A stretch of DNA of 64,000 nt from an uncultured Limosilactobacillus sp. (GTDB lineage Bacteria; Bacillota; Bacilli; Lactobacillales; Lactobacillaceae), in assembly GCA_944327195.1 (NCBI GenBank), contig CALVGV010000005.1:1-64000 (forward strand), in the 5' to 3' direction. The notes below the pieces were generated by a model that was given only the letters and a program-made list of their open reading frames with translations, was not told the origin of the DNA and made no database searches. Both the position numbers and the translations under genes were made by a program. This document shows positions 44,397 through 54,100 of the stretch, piece after piece (the first letter of the stretch is position 1; each line of letters opens with the position of its first letter).

Positions 44397-45581
44397 CTAG
44401 GCCTCCTTTAAGAACTTTTCCAGGCGGTCAACGGCCAGGTGGAGCTTGTCCATGCTGGTGGCGTAGGAGAGGCGCAGGTAGCCGGCCCCGCCGGCCCCGA
44501 AGAAGCTCCCCGGCACCATCGCCACGGCCGCCTCTTCGGCCGCCTTGGTGGCAAAGGCCACGTCGTCGGTTCCCTGGCTGGCCGGCAGCTTGACGAAGAG
44601 GTAAAAGGCCCCGGCCGGGCTGGCGACCTCAAAGCCGAGCCTGGTGAAGGCGGCGGTCAAGAAGTCGCGCCGTTCCTGGTAGGCCTGGCGCATTTCCTCG
44701 GTGGCCTGCTTGCCGGCTTCACTACCAAAGAGCGGCACGGCGGCGGCCATTGCCGGGTCGGATGGGGCGGTGATCAAGATCGAGTGGACCATGATCAGCT
44801 TCTTCATCAGGGCGGCCGGGCCGGCGATGAAGCCGATCCGGTAGCCGGTCATCGCACCGGACTTGGAGGCCCCGTTTAGGATCAGGGTCTGCCCCGGCAG
44901 GAAGCTGGCCAGGGAGACGTGCTTTACCCCGTAGGTCAGCTCGGAGTAGATTTCGTCGGCGATCACCACCAGCTTGGTTTCCTTCAGGACCGCCGCCAGG
45001 GCCTTCAGTTGGTCGGCGGTGTAGGTGGTCCCGGTCGGGTTACCCGGGTAGTTGAGGACCAGGGCCTTGGCCTTTGGGTGGTCCGCCAGGGCCTGCTTGA
45101 GCAGGTCCGGGGTCAAGACGAAGTCCGGGGCCGGCAGCTCAACCGAAACCGGCACCCCACCGACCATCGTCGCCACGGTGGCGTAGAGCGGGAAGGTCGG
45201 CGTCGGGATCAGTACCTCGTCGCCGGGGTTGATCAAGGAGAAGAGCGAGGTGAAGATCGCCTCGGTGGCCCCGATCGTGACCGCAATTTCGCTGTTCGGG
45301 TCGTAGTCGAGCTGGTAGCGGTCGGCCATGAAGTGGCTAATTGCCTGACGGAGGGCCTGCGAGCCGGTCCCCGGGGCGTAGTGGGAGTCGTCGTTTTCAA
45401 TCGCGGCGATGGCGGCCTGCTTGCCAACCTCGGGCACCGCGAAGTCGGGTTCGCCGACCGTCAGCTTAACAATTCCGGGGATGGCGCTGACTTTGCGGTC
45501 GAAGGTCAGGATGCTGGTGGGCTTGACCTTTTCGAGGGTGGTGTTGAACTGGTTGGCAAGAGCTGGATTCATTTCTGGCAT
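44397..45581 (-). CDS. Class I/II pyridoxal-phosphate aminotransferase
   Basis: The 394-residue fold-type I aminotransferase has the NYPGNPTGT motif, ADEIYSELTY and the PLP lysine in NGASKSGAMTGYRIG. It resembles PatA/AraT-like enzymes of lactic acid bacteria that act on aromatic, branched or aspartate-type amino acids; the substrate is not decided. AGGAGGAGG precedes its ATG. The next gene, two bases after its stop, is a D-hydroxyacid dehydrogenase, so the pair could turn an amino acid to a hydroxy acid. A structured leader with an intrinsic terminator precedes it. Confidence 0.88.
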   Translation of the reverse strand: MPEMNPALANQFNTTLEKVKPTSILTFDRKVSAIPGIVKLTVGEPDFAVPEVGKQAAIAAIENDDSHYAPGTGSQALRQAISHFMADRYQLDYDPNSEIAVTIGATEAIFTSLFSLINPGDEVLIPTPTFPLYATVATMVGGVPVSVELPAPDFVLTPDLLKQALADHPKAKALVLNYPGNPTGTTYTADQLKALAAVLKETKLVVIADEIYSELTYGVKHVSLASFLPGQTLILNGASKSGAMTGYRIGFIAGPAALMKKLIMVHSILITAPSDPAMAAAVPLFGSEAGKQATEEMRQAYQERRDFLTAAFTRLGFEVASPAGAFYLFVKLPASQGTDDVAFATKAAEEAAVAMVPGSFFGAGGAGYLRLSYATSMDKLHLAVDRLEKFLKEA

Positions 45582-45654
45582 AATTTTTTCCTCCTCCTAG
45601 ATTGAAAACCCCTAGTGTACCACTGATTGGGCGTGGTGGCGGGCAAAAAAACAA

Positions 45655-45870
45655 AAATCCCGGTGGCTGCCGTTCGCAGCCCCCGGGAAGACTTTTAGAG
45701 GGTAACAATTAACCATCTTGGTCGGCTTCCCGGTGGTAAGTCCCGAAAGCCAATGCAAAAGCGCTACTGGATTTCGGGTGATTAGGCGAAAAACCAGTAG
45801 GCATAAAAAGCGCTATTACCGTGGAAAGAACATTGGGAGATCATTTTGCACACCTCAGATTAATTGATTG
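45655..45870 (-). promoter_or_regulatory. Structured attenuator leader of the aminotransferase operon, ligand unknown
   Basis: On the minus strand the leader has a closing stem CCAATG/CATTGG (45831-45836 with 45750-45755), a long hairpin with arms CTACTGG/CCAGTAG plus an inner TTTCG/CGAAA (45764-45800), a CTTTC/GGAAG helix, and an 11-bp terminator (45659-45687) followed by TTTTTGTTTTTTT, about 75 bases before the start codon. This is the build of a transcription-attenuating riboswitch. It lacks the T-box core, and I see no SAM or lysine riboswitch signature. Confidence 0.6.
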
Positions 45871-45876
45871 CTCATT

Positions 45877-45904
45877 ATTTTAATTAACTACTCATCAAAG
45901 TCAA
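45877..45904 (-). promoter_or_regulatory. Promoter of the aminotransferase leader
   Basis: On the minus strand TTGACT (45899-45904), a 16-base spacer and TAAAAT (45877-45882). Confidence 0.6.
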
Positions 45905-45995
45905 GCAGGAAGGCCGGCGCTTGGCCGGGGGCGGGGCCGGGAAATCCCGGCTGGCCGCTTTGGTCAAAAAAAGGCAAATTTTTCGTAGTTCACAC

Positions 45996-46026
45996 TTGTG
46001 CTATAACACAAATATGGTATACTAAG
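45996..46026 (+). promoter_or_regulatory. Promoter with inverted repeat before the small regulator gene
   Basis: TTGTGC, a 16-base spacer and TATACT form a promoter. TTGTG-N6-CACAA (45996-46011) overlaps the -35 and could be an operator, possibly for autoregulation. Confidence 0.5.
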
Positions 46027-46048
46027 AAGCGTAAAGGAAGTGAGCACG

Positions 46049-46279
46049 ATGCGGATCGACATCAAGGCTTACCTGGACGCCAATCACCTGACGATTTACC
46101 AGGTCGCCAAGAGCTCCGGCTACGGCTACACCACTTTACACAAGTCGTTTAATAAGCAGCAGAGCATGGCCACCTCATTGAACCTCAGGGACCTCGATGC
46201 CCTTTCCCGGGCGCAGCACCGGGCAATGTGGGAAGTGCTCCGCGACCTTGAGGAGCACTACCTCCAAGACGACGAGTAG
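46049..46279 (+). CDS. Small helix-turn-helix-like protein, 76 aa
   Basis: The 76-residue soluble protein begins MRIDIKAYLDANHLTIYQVAK and its first half (LTIYQVAKSSGYGYTTLHKS) looks like an XRE-type helix-turn-helix, followed by an acidic tail. ATG 46049 is eight bases after AAGGAAG; a GTG three codons earlier lacks spacing. It may be a small DNA-binding regulator. The promoter carries an inverted repeat at the -35. clpL follows after 113 bases. Confidence 0.7.
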   Translation: MRIDIKAYLDANHLTIYQVAKSSGYGYTTLHKSFNKQQSMATSLNLRDLDALSRAQHRAMWEVLRDLEEHYLQDDE

Positions 46280-46392
46280 AATAGCCGGACGGGGGAGCGC
46301 GAAGAATCATCTTTGGGCTCCTTCCTTGTTCCGGGCAAGCAATTTGAAAAATTACCACGGCTCAGCCGGGGATTGAAAGGGGAGGTTTACTG

Positions 46393-48483
46393 ATGGCACA
46401 AATTCCAGTAGATCCATTTAACAGCAACATGGATGATCTTTTTAACCAACTGATGGGCAACATGGGCGGACTCAACTCCGAACGCCGCTACTTGATCAAC
46501 GGCCGCGAAGTGACCCCCGAAGAGTACGCTCAATTCCGCCAGACCGGGCAGCTGCCGGGAACGCCGGCGGCCCCGGCCCAATCCCGGTCGCAAAAGCAGC
46601 CGGCCGGCATCCTGGCCAAGCTCGGCCGCAACCTGACCGCCGAGGCCAAGGCCGGCAAGCTCGACCCGGTGATCGGCCGCAACAAGGAAATCCAGGAAAC
46701 GGCCGAAATCCTCAGCCGGCGGACCAAGAACAACCCGGTCCTCGTTGGGGATGCCGGGGTCGGCAAGACGGCGGTCGTCGAGGGCCTGGCTCAGGCGATC
46801 GTTCACGGTGACGTGCCGGCGGCAATCAAGAACAAGCAGATCATCAGCATCGACATTTCCAGCCTCGAGGCCGGCACCCAGTACCGGGGGAGCTTCGAGG
46901 AGAACATCCAAAAGCTGGTTGACGAAGTGAAGAAGGCCGGCAATGTGATCCTCTTCTTCGACGAAATCCACCAGATCATCGGCGCCGGCAACGCCAGTGA
47001 CGGCAACGGCTCCAAGGGGATGAGCGACATCTTGAAGCCGGCCCTGTCGCGGGGCGAGATCACCGTCATCGGGGCCACCACCCAGGACGAGTTCCGAAAC
47101 ACGATCATGAAGGACGCCGCCCTCTCCCGGCGGTTCAACCAGGTGGTCGTCAACGCCCCGAGCAAGGAGGACACCTTCAAGATCCTCCAGGGCCTGCGGA
47201 CCCTCTACGAGCAGCACCACAACGTCGTCTTGCCGGATGAAGTGCTCAAGGCGGCGGTCGACTACTCGGTCCAATACATCCCGCAACGTTCTCTGCCGGA
47301 CAAGGCGATCGACCTGGTTGACATGACGGCCGCCCACCTGGCCGCCCAGCACCCGGCCACCGACGCCAAGACGATCGAGCAGGAGATCAAGCAGACCGAA
47401 AAGGCGCAGGAGGAAGCGGTCAAGAAGGAAGACTTCAAGGCGGCCCAGGCGGCCAAGGAAAAGATTGCCGCCCTGAAGAAGCAGGTCAAGGACCAGTCGA
47501 CGGCCGATAAGGTCACCGCCACGCCAAACGACGTTGCCCAGTCGGTTGAACGGCTGACCGGGATTCCGGTGGCCAAGCTGGGGGCCTCCGACATCGAGCG
47601 GCTCAAGGGCCTGAGTAGCCGCCTGGAGGGCAAGGTAATCGGCCAGAACCAGGCGGTCGAGGCGGTCGCCCGGGCAATCCGGCGGAACCGGGCCGGCTTC
47701 GACGAGGGCAACCGGCCGATTGGCTCCTTCCTCTTCGTGGGCCCAACCGGGGTCGGCAAGACCGAGCTGGCAAAGCAACTGGCCCTGGACATGTTCGGCT
47801 CCAAGGACGACATCATCCGGCTCGACATGTCCGAATACGCCGACCGGACGGCGGTTTCCAAGTTGATCGGGACGACCGCCGGCTACGTCGGCTACGACGA
47901 TAACGGCAACACCCTGACCGAAAAGGTGCGGCGCAACCCGTATTCGATCGTCCTCTTCGACGAAATCGAGAAGGCCGACCCGCAGGTCATTACCCTCCTC
48001 CTGCAGGTCCTGGACGACGGGCGCTTGACTGACGGCCAGGGAAACGTGGTCAACTTCAAGAACACGATCATCATCGCCACCTCCAACGCCGGCTACTCCA
48101 ACGACGCCCAGCCGACTAGTGGCCACCTGGCCCTGATCAAGAAGCTGACGCCGTACTTCCGGCCGGAATTCCTCAACCGCTTCAACGCGATTGTCGAATT
48201 CAAGGCGCTGTCTAAGGAGGACCTGAAGCAGATCGTTGACCTGTTGATCGCCGGCGTCAACGAGACCCTGGCCAAGAAGGGGATGGACGTGACCGTCAGC
48301 GACGAGGTCAAGGCCTTCCTGATCGACGAGGGCTACGACGAAACGATGGGCGCCCGGCCGCTACGGCGGGTTGTTGAACAACAGCTACGCGACCGCGTCA
48401 CCGACTACTACCTCGACCACCTGGAGGACAAGCACCTCAAGGCGGTCATGAAGGACGGCCAAGTGGCAATCGAAAAGGCCTAG
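46393..48483 (+). CDS. clpL: ClpL-type Hsp100 AAA+ chaperone
   Basis: ClpL is a stress chaperone of lactic acid bacteria that works without ClpP. The 696-residue protein lacks the double Clp-N domain, has a short Gln/Asn-rich start ([20 protein letters not shown]), two AAA+ modules with Walker A GDAGVGKT (about 119) and GPTGVGKT (about 450), and a short coiled middle ([16 protein letters not shown]). No ClpP-docking IGF-type loop is evident. GGGGAGG precedes the ATG. I see no CtsR or CIRCE box in the 113-base upstream gap. Confidence 0.93.
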   Translation: MAQIPVDPFNSNMDDLFNQLMGNMGGLNSERRYLINGREVTPEEYAQFRQTGQLPGTPAAPAQSRSQKQPAGILAKLGRNLTAEAKAGKLDPVIGRNKEIQETAEILSRRTKNNPVLVGDAGVGKTAVVEGLAQAIVHGDVPAAIKNKQIISIDISSLEAGTQYRGSFEENIQKLVDEVKKAGNVILFFDEIHQIIGAGNASDGNGSKGMSDILKPALSRGEITVIGATTQDEFRNTIMKDAALSRRFNQVVVNAPSKEDTFKILQGLRTLYEQHHNVVLPDEVLKAAVDYSVQYIPQRSLPDKAIDLVDMTAAHLAAQHPATDAKTIEQEIKQTEKAQEEAVKKEDFKAAQAAKEKIAALKKQVKDQSTADKVTATPNDVAQSVERLTGIPVAKLGASDIERLKGLSSRLEGKVIGQNQAVEAVARAIRRNRAGFDEGNRPIGSFLFVGPTGVGKTELAKQLALDMFGSKDDIIRLDMSEYADRTAVSKLIGTTAGYVGYDDNGNTLTEKVRRNPYSIVLFDEIEKADPQVITLLLQVLDDGRLTDGQGNVVNFKNTIIIATSNAGYSNDAQPTSGHLALIKKLTPYFRPEFLNRFNAIVEFKALSKEDLKQIVDLLIAGVNETLAKKGMDVTVSDEVKAFLIDEGYDETMGARPLRRVVEQQLRDRVTDYYLDHLEDKHLKAVMKDGQVAIEKA

Positions 48484-48502
48484 TTTCCGCTCCGTTAGCG
48501 CA

Positions 48503-48546
48503 AACCGCCCCCAAACGATGATTTCACCGTTTGGGGGCGGTTTTTT
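48503..48546 (+). terminator. clpL terminator
   Basis: A perfect 15-bp stem (AACCGCCCCCAAACG with CGTTTGGGGGCGGTT) followed by TTTT. Confidence 0.9.
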
Positions 48547-49063
48547 ATCGGGCGGTGTAGAGGCCTCCGCTCCGCGAAGTGGGCGGGACCGTGACGATGG
48601 TGGGCACGATTTGAGAATGTTACTTAGTCTGAGAGCGACTGAAAGGAGCACTCAGGCTTAGAAACATTCCATGCGATAGCCATCCAAGAACGAGGAGCTT
48701 TGCGACGAGCGATTGGCTAATGGCGAACCGCTGAGCCCCGTGCCGGGTCTTCAAGCTTGGCCTTTCACTAGGCGGTAAACCGCCAAGTGAAATTTCACCA
48801 TCTTGGCCCGCCCATTCGCTCCGCTCCGGCCCCAGCAGCAGTTTGCAACGTGGCAACAGCTTGTGGCCGGGCATCACCCCCCCTTAGTGTGATCCCACCG
48901 AATTTCGTTACCTCGGTTTAGTTGCTAACCGAAGGAGATGCAACCGGGATAAGGAGATGCACTGTTGGCTAGACAAACTAGGGACGCTGGCATTACTAGC
49001 TAATCCTGTGCGATTTAGGAACAACAAAGTTAGGCTACTAGGGAAAATGAGCGACTTTCCCTT
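48547..49063. other. Non-coding stretch with a long imperfect hairpin
   Basis: These 517 bases hold no reading frame I can support, although composition varies. GAATGTTACTTAGTCTGAG pairs almost fully with CTCAGGCTTAGAAACATTC (48615-48669). Later parts show further inverted motifs (CCTCGGTTTAGTTG/CTAACCGAAGG near 48912-48933). It could be a decayed mobile-element end or encode a structured RNA; neither is shown. Confidence 0.45.
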
Positions 49064-49201
49064 TTAGTGGTGGCGGCGCCAGTTCAGGTGCCAGGCGATC
49101 GCAATCAGCAAAACCAGGACGCAAACCGCCAGGCCGGGTTTTTCCTTGAACAGTAAGTGGAAGAGGCGGATCTGGCCGACCGCCTCGATTGGTATAAACA
49201 T
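49064..49201 (-). CDS. Small single-span membrane protein, 45 aa
   Basis: The 45-residue reading frame begins MFIPIEAVGQIRLFHLL, has one membrane segment (LAVCVLVLLIAIAWHL) and ends in a basic tail (NWRRHH). A good ribosome site (GGGAGGA) lies six bases before its ATG, which is why I accept it despite its size. It is divergent from cls. The family is unknown. Confidence 0.55.
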   Translation of the reverse strand: MFIPIEAVGQIRLFHLLFKEKPGLAVCVLVLLIAIAWHLNWRRHH

Positions 49202-49243
49202 TAAAATTCCTCCCTTGTTGGTCCTAATTTTAGGCGGATTCGG

Positions 49244-49272
49244 TTGGTTAAGCCACTGATTTGGGCTAAAAT
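49244..49272 (+). promoter_or_regulatory. Promoter of cls
   Basis: TTGGTT (49244-49249), a 17-base spacer and TAAAAT (49267-49272). Confidence 0.6.
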
Positions 49273-49301
49273 GGGACCAGATTAAGAAGGGAGGCGGCGT
49301 G

Positions 49302-50768
49302 ATGCTGTTCACGTGGAACATTATCAAAATAATTTTGCTCCTGGTGGTGATCTTCAACGAAATCGCCGCCCTGATCACCGTCTTTCGCGAACGGCGCGAC
49401 ATCGCGGCCACCTGGGCCTGGCTCTTGGTGCTGACCCTCTTGCCGATCGTCGGTTTCATCCTCTACTCCTTCCTGGGGCGGAAGTTGCCGCAACGCAAGT
49501 TGGACCGGATCCAGTCGGAAACCCAGCAAAAGCTCTCGACCGCCTTTGACCGCCAGCGGGAGTACTTTTTGCTGACGCCGCCACCGGAGGAGCCGACGAT
49601 GCGGACCTACCAGCGGACGGTGATGCTCTTTCAAAGCATCGACGAGGCCTTTTTAAGCCAGCACAACTCGGTCGAGCTCTTCAGCGAGGGGAACGCCCTC
49701 TTCGACCAGGTGCTCGCCGACGTGGCGGCGGCCAAGGAGAGCATCCACATCGAGTTTTACACCATTTACAACGACCGGATCGGCAACCAGTTGCGGACGG
49801 TCCTCGAACAAAAGGCGGCCGCCGGGGTGGAGGTCCGCGTCCTCTACGACTCCTGGGGTTCGCAGGGGGTCAAGCCGAGCTTCTACCAGGCCCTGCGGGA
49901 AAACGGCGGGGCGGCGGCCCCCTTCCTGCTGGCACGCAGCAACCTCTTTGACTTCCGGCTCAACTACCGCGACCACCGCAAGATCATCGTGATCGACGGT
50001 AAGATTGGCTACGTCGGCGGCTTCAACGTTGGTGACCAGTACCTCGGCCGGGCCGAGAAGTTTGGCCACTGGCGCGACACCCACCTCAAGATCACCGGGC
50101 CCGGGGTCTACAGTCTCCAGCAGCGGTTTATCCGCGACTGGAACGCCTCGGTCAAGGAGCAGGGGCACCGGGTGGACCACTACGCCCCCTACTTCCCCAA
50201 GGTCAAGGCGCCGAGTGGGACGACCGCCCTACAGATCGTTTCCAGCGGGCCCGATTCGCCCCTGGAGGAAATCAAGCTGGGCTACTTGCGGATGATCAAT
50301 GCCGCCCAGGACCACATCTGGATTCAGACCCCCTACCTGATCCCCGACGACAGCGTCCTCGACGCCCTCAAGGTGGCCGCCCACTCCGGGGTCGACGTCC
50401 GGATCATGGTTCCTAACATGCCCGACCACGTCTTTGTGTACCGGGCAACCCAGTACTACGCCCGGATGCTGGCTGCCGAGGGGGTCACGATTTACTTCTA
50501 CACCAAGGGCTTCTTGCACGCCAAGACGATGGTCGTCGACGGCAAGATGGCCTCGGTTGGCTCGGCCAACATGGACATCCGCAGCTTCAAGCTCAACTTC
50601 GAAATCAACTGCTTTATGTACGACCCCAACGTCACCGCCCGCCTCGAGCGGCTCTTCATCGACGACATCCGGGTCAGCCGGGTGATGACCCCGGAGCGCT
50701 TCGCCGCCCAGTCGGGTTGGCTGAAGTTCAAGCAAACCTTCTCGCGGCTCTTGTCGCCAATCCTCTAG
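49302..50768 (+). CDS. cls: Cardiolipin synthase
   Basis: The enzyme joins two phosphatidylglycerols to cardiolipin at the membrane. The 488-residue protein has two N-terminal membrane segments (IIKIILLLVVIFNEIAALI, WAWLLVLTLLPIVGFILYSFL) and two phospholipase D motifs: HRKIIVIDGKIGYVGGFN and HAKTMVVDGKMASVGSAN. ATG 49302 follows GGGAGG; a GTG just before it is possible. A degenerate parS-like sequence covers its first codons. A strong terminator follows. Confidence 0.95.
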   Translation: MLFTWNIIKIILLLVVIFNEIAALITVFRERRDIAATWAWLLVLTLLPIVGFILYSFLGRKLPQRKLDRIQSETQQKLSTAFDRQREYFLLTPPPEEPTMRTYQRTVMLFQSIDEAFLSQHNSVELFSEGNALFDQVLADVAAAKESIHIEFYTIYNDRIGNQLRTVLEQKAAAGVEVRVLYDSWGSQGVKPSFYQALRENGGAAAPFLLARSNLFDFRLNYRDHRKIIVIDGKIGYVGGFNVGDQYLGRAEKFGHWRDTHLKITGPGVYSLQQRFIRDWNASVKEQGHRVDHYAPYFPKVKAPSGTTALQIVSSGPDSPLEEIKLGYLRMINAAQDHIWIQTPYLIPDDSVLDALKVAAHSGVDVRIMVPNMPDHVFVYRATQYYARMLAAEGVTIYFYTKGFLHAKTMVVDGKMASVGSANMDIRSFKLNFEINCFMYDPNVTARLERLFIDDIRVSRVMTPERFAAQSGWLKFKQTFSRLLSPIL

Positions 50769-50789
50769 CAATTATTCCATTTTGATTTA

Positions 50790-50819
50790 CCGGCCGGGAA
50801 AGCATCCCGGCCGGTTTTT
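50790..50819 (+). terminator. cls terminator
   Basis: A perfect 10-bp stem (CCGGCCGGGA with TCCCGGCCGG) followed by TTTTTG. Confidence 0.9.
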
Positions 50820-50825
50820 GATATA

Positions 50826-50966
50826 AAAAAGCCCCGGCGCAAACGCACCGGGACCTTTTTTCACCAGACTAAGCGGCCGGGAGGGGAGAGTAAACGGTAA
50901 GAGCTTACCACTTGTAGAGAGATTTGAGGCTCCTCCCGCACCGCCGATAATGTTCACTAAGTAACA
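50826..50966 (-). ncRNA. Candidate free-standing small RNA in the cls-rexB gap
   Basis: On the minus strand a promoter-like pair (TTGCCA at 50996-51001, 17 bases, TTAAAT at 50973-50978) is followed by a folded segment: an outer stem of CCGC/GCGG and CCTCCCG/CGGGAGG (50873-50884 with 50932-50944), an inner GGTAA/TTACC hairpin (50896-50909), then a terminator hairpin (50831-50855) with a T run. No gene lies downstream on that strand except the end of cls, so this would be an independent RNA of about 140 bases. Confidence 0.5.
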
Positions 50967-51123
50967 ATCAGTATTTAACCATAAATCGCCACTTTTGGCA
51001 AGGGGGGCAGTGAAATCACCCCAAATAAGGTCACCCTTCACAAATTGGCGGGGTAGAAAAGGAACGAAGGTTCGTGTTAAAATGAAGAAGTAATTTTGCG
51101 TGTCCTTCAACGGAGGAAAAATC

Positions 51124-54100
51124 ATGGCATCGCTCAAGTTTATTCTCGGTACGGCCCTGGTCGACCACCAGGCGGCCCTGGTTGACGACCTGGCGACCCA
51201 GCTGGCCGCCCACCCCACCGACCGCTTCTTCTACCTCGTGCCCAACCACATCAAGTTTTCAAGCGAAATCGACGTCCTCAGCCAGCTCAAGCGCCGCCAG
51301 GGGACGGCCCTCTACGCCCAAAGCCAGGTCCAGGTGCTCTCCTTTAGCCGCCTGGCCTGGTTCCTGCTCCGTGATCAGCCGGCCTTTACCGCCCCGCGGG
51401 TGTCGCCGACCGGGCTGACGATGCTGACGGCGGCGGTGATCAAGCAGTTTAAGCCGGCCGAGCTGGGCCTCTTTGCCAAGGAAAGCCAGCACCCCGGCTT
51501 CATCCAGGAGCTGACCAAGCAGTTCGTCGAGCTTCGCAACGCCAACGTTGCCCCGGACGACTACCAGCAGATCCGCGAAAAAAGCCAGCAGTGGGCCAAG
51601 GACCACCACCTGCCGGTTGCCTTCGACGACAAGCTGGCGGTCCTCTTCAAGCTCTACGCCGCCTTTGTCGACAAGCTCGGCGACCAGCTGGAGACGCCGG
51701 CGATCTACGACCTCTTGGTCAAGGCCCTCAATGAGGGGGACTTTTCCGATACCCACTTCTACCTCGACCGCTACAATGCCCAGTTCCTCGCCAAGGAGGA
51801 GCAGGTGGTCGAGGCGATGATCAGAAACGGGGCCGCCACCACCGTCAGCCTGGTGCTCGACCGGCCCTGGCGGGGGACCAGCCTGCCGCCGGTCAGCGAC
51901 CTCTTCTGCCAGCCGGGGCTGATCTACCACCGGCTCTTCCAGTACGCCACCAGCCAGGGGGTGCTGGTCGAACCCGACGCCTTTGCCCCAATCCCGCGGG
52001 TGCCGGCCGATTTCGCCGGGATTGAGCGTTGGTTGGCCGCCACCAGCAACTTCACCACGCCCGACCCGGCGCCGACCGTCGGGGACCACCTCCACTTCTT
52101 CACCGCCCCGACCCGGGTGGCCGAGCTCAACCGGGTGGCGGCCACGATCCGCCAGCTGGTTGCCAGCGGCGACTACCGCTACCGCGACTTCCTGGTGCTG
52201 ACCCGCCACCTCGATGGCTACGAGGCGATGTTGGCGCCGGTCTTTGCCGCCCACGAGGTCCCGGTCTTCAACGATAACGACCGGCCGATGAAGACCCACC
52301 CGCTGGTGACCCTGATCGCCGGCCTCTTCCAGCTCTACTGGGGCAACTACCAGCTGGCCGATCTGATGCAGGTCCTAAAGACCGGCCTGCTGGTTCCCAA
52401 GGGGGTGGCGGCGGCCGACTTTCGCCGGGCGCTGACCCTGACCGAAAACTGGGCCCTCAAGTACGGCAAGAGTGGCCCAACCTGGCTGGGCACCCGCCCC
52501 TTTACCTACACTCCCAACCTCAAGCTTGACCAGGTCAGCCCCGAGGTCCGGGAAGTAGAGGAGGAACGGCGGGCCCAGCTGAAGCTGGTCAAGGACTACG
52601 TCAAGGGCCAGCTGGCCCCGCTCTTTGGCCGTCTCAAGCAGGCAAGCACTGGGCGGGAAGCCGCCGGCGCCCTCTTCACCTTCCTGGTCGACCAGGGGGT
52701 GCCGGACCAGCTGGCCGCCTGGCAGACGCGGGCGGTGGACCAGGGCGACCTTTCCCTGTCCCAGGAACCCGAGCAGGTCTGGCAGCTCCTCTGCCAGTTA
52801 CTCGACGAGTACGTCCTGACGATGGGCGACGACGCGGCCGGCTACAGCCTGCACAACTTCCGTGACCTCTTGCTGGTCGGCTTCGAGACGGCGACCTATT
52901 CCCAGATCCCGTCGACCCTCGACCAGGTGCTGGTATCGGAATCGGGGATCACCCAGACCGAGCACCGCAAAGTGGTCTTTCTGATTGGCGCCACCGACGA
53001 CGTGATGCCGGAGACCAAGCTGGCCCCGGGATTGCTGGCCGACGACGAGCGCCAGGCCCTCAGCGCCAGCCTTGCCCCCGGGCAGTACCTGCCGGTCAGC
53101 GGCCTCTCCCGGGTGGCCAACGAGCCCTTCTTGAACTACTTGGCGATGCTGACCGCCCGCGACCAGCTCTACCTCTCGGCCCCGCGGCTGGCCGACGAGG
53201 ACGACCCGGCCGGCCTTTCCCCCTACCTGACCGGCCTGGCCGCCTACTTCAAGCGGCCAATCGAAAACTACCCGGCCACCGCCCGGCCGGCGGCGGCCTT
53301 TGCCGACCTCAGGCCCTTCGTCTCGGCCCCGGCGGCCACCCGGACCAGCTTCATCCGTGCCCGGCGGATTGGCCAGGACGACAAGGAGCCCTTTGCCCGC
53401 GGCTGGCGGTTGATCTTGACCTACCTCAACGAGCAGGCGCTCGGCCCGCGGCTGACCCTCGAGTACCACTACAAAAACGAGCCCCAGTCCCTGCCGCCGG
53501 CCCTGGCCACCCAGCTCTTTGGCCAGCTCGACCCGCAGCAGGCGGCGGCCCGGGCGCGGGCCCTGCAAGCCGGCGAGGTCCCGGCCGAACTGGGGGCGCG
53601 CAACACCCTCTTGGCCTCGGTTTCCCAGCTGCAAACCTACTACCAAAACCCCTACGAATACTTCCTCCGCTACGGGCTCAAGCTCAAGGAGCGGGCGGAG
53701 TACGAGATCACCCCGGCTGACTCGGGAACCTTCTACCACGATGCTTTGGCCAACTTCATCACCCGCACCAAGGACCGCGGGCTCAAGGACCTCTCCCCGG
53801 CGGCCCTGACCGCGGAAACGACGGCCGCCCTCACCTGGGCCCACCAGCAGCAGACCCGCTTCGCCCTCGAGCCCGACCAGCCCGACTACCACCGCCTCCG
53901 CTACCAGCTGGGGCAACTCGACCGGCTGGCGGCGACGATGATCCGGGTCCTCTTCAACCAGGCCCAGGTCAGCGGGGCCAGCCCGGCCGCGGCCGAGCGC
54001 GCCTTTGGCCGCGGAGCCTGGCCGGCCTTGACCTACCCGCTGGGGGATGGCCACCAGGTGCTGTTGCGCGGCCGGGTCGACCGGATCGACCACTTGCCGG

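Noticed and set aside
45655..45870. T-box, lysine or SAM riboswitch before the aminotransferase
   Set aside because: None of the conserved cores (GGTGGTACC-type T-box, GCCGAAG of lysine, the SAM motifs) is found on the minus strand.
45996..46011. Rex redox-repressor site
   Set aside because: The half sites TTGTG and CACAA are right but are six bases apart; Rex sites have eight between these parts.
46280..46392. CtsR or CIRCE box before clpL
   Set aside because: Neither the GGTCAAA-type direct repeat nor the TTAGCACTC inverted repeat is present.
49305..49320. Third parS site at the start of cls
   Set aside because: CTGTTCACGTGGAACA keeps the CACGTG core and one half but misses three bases of the other half, and it lies in codons. 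It is listed only as parS-like.
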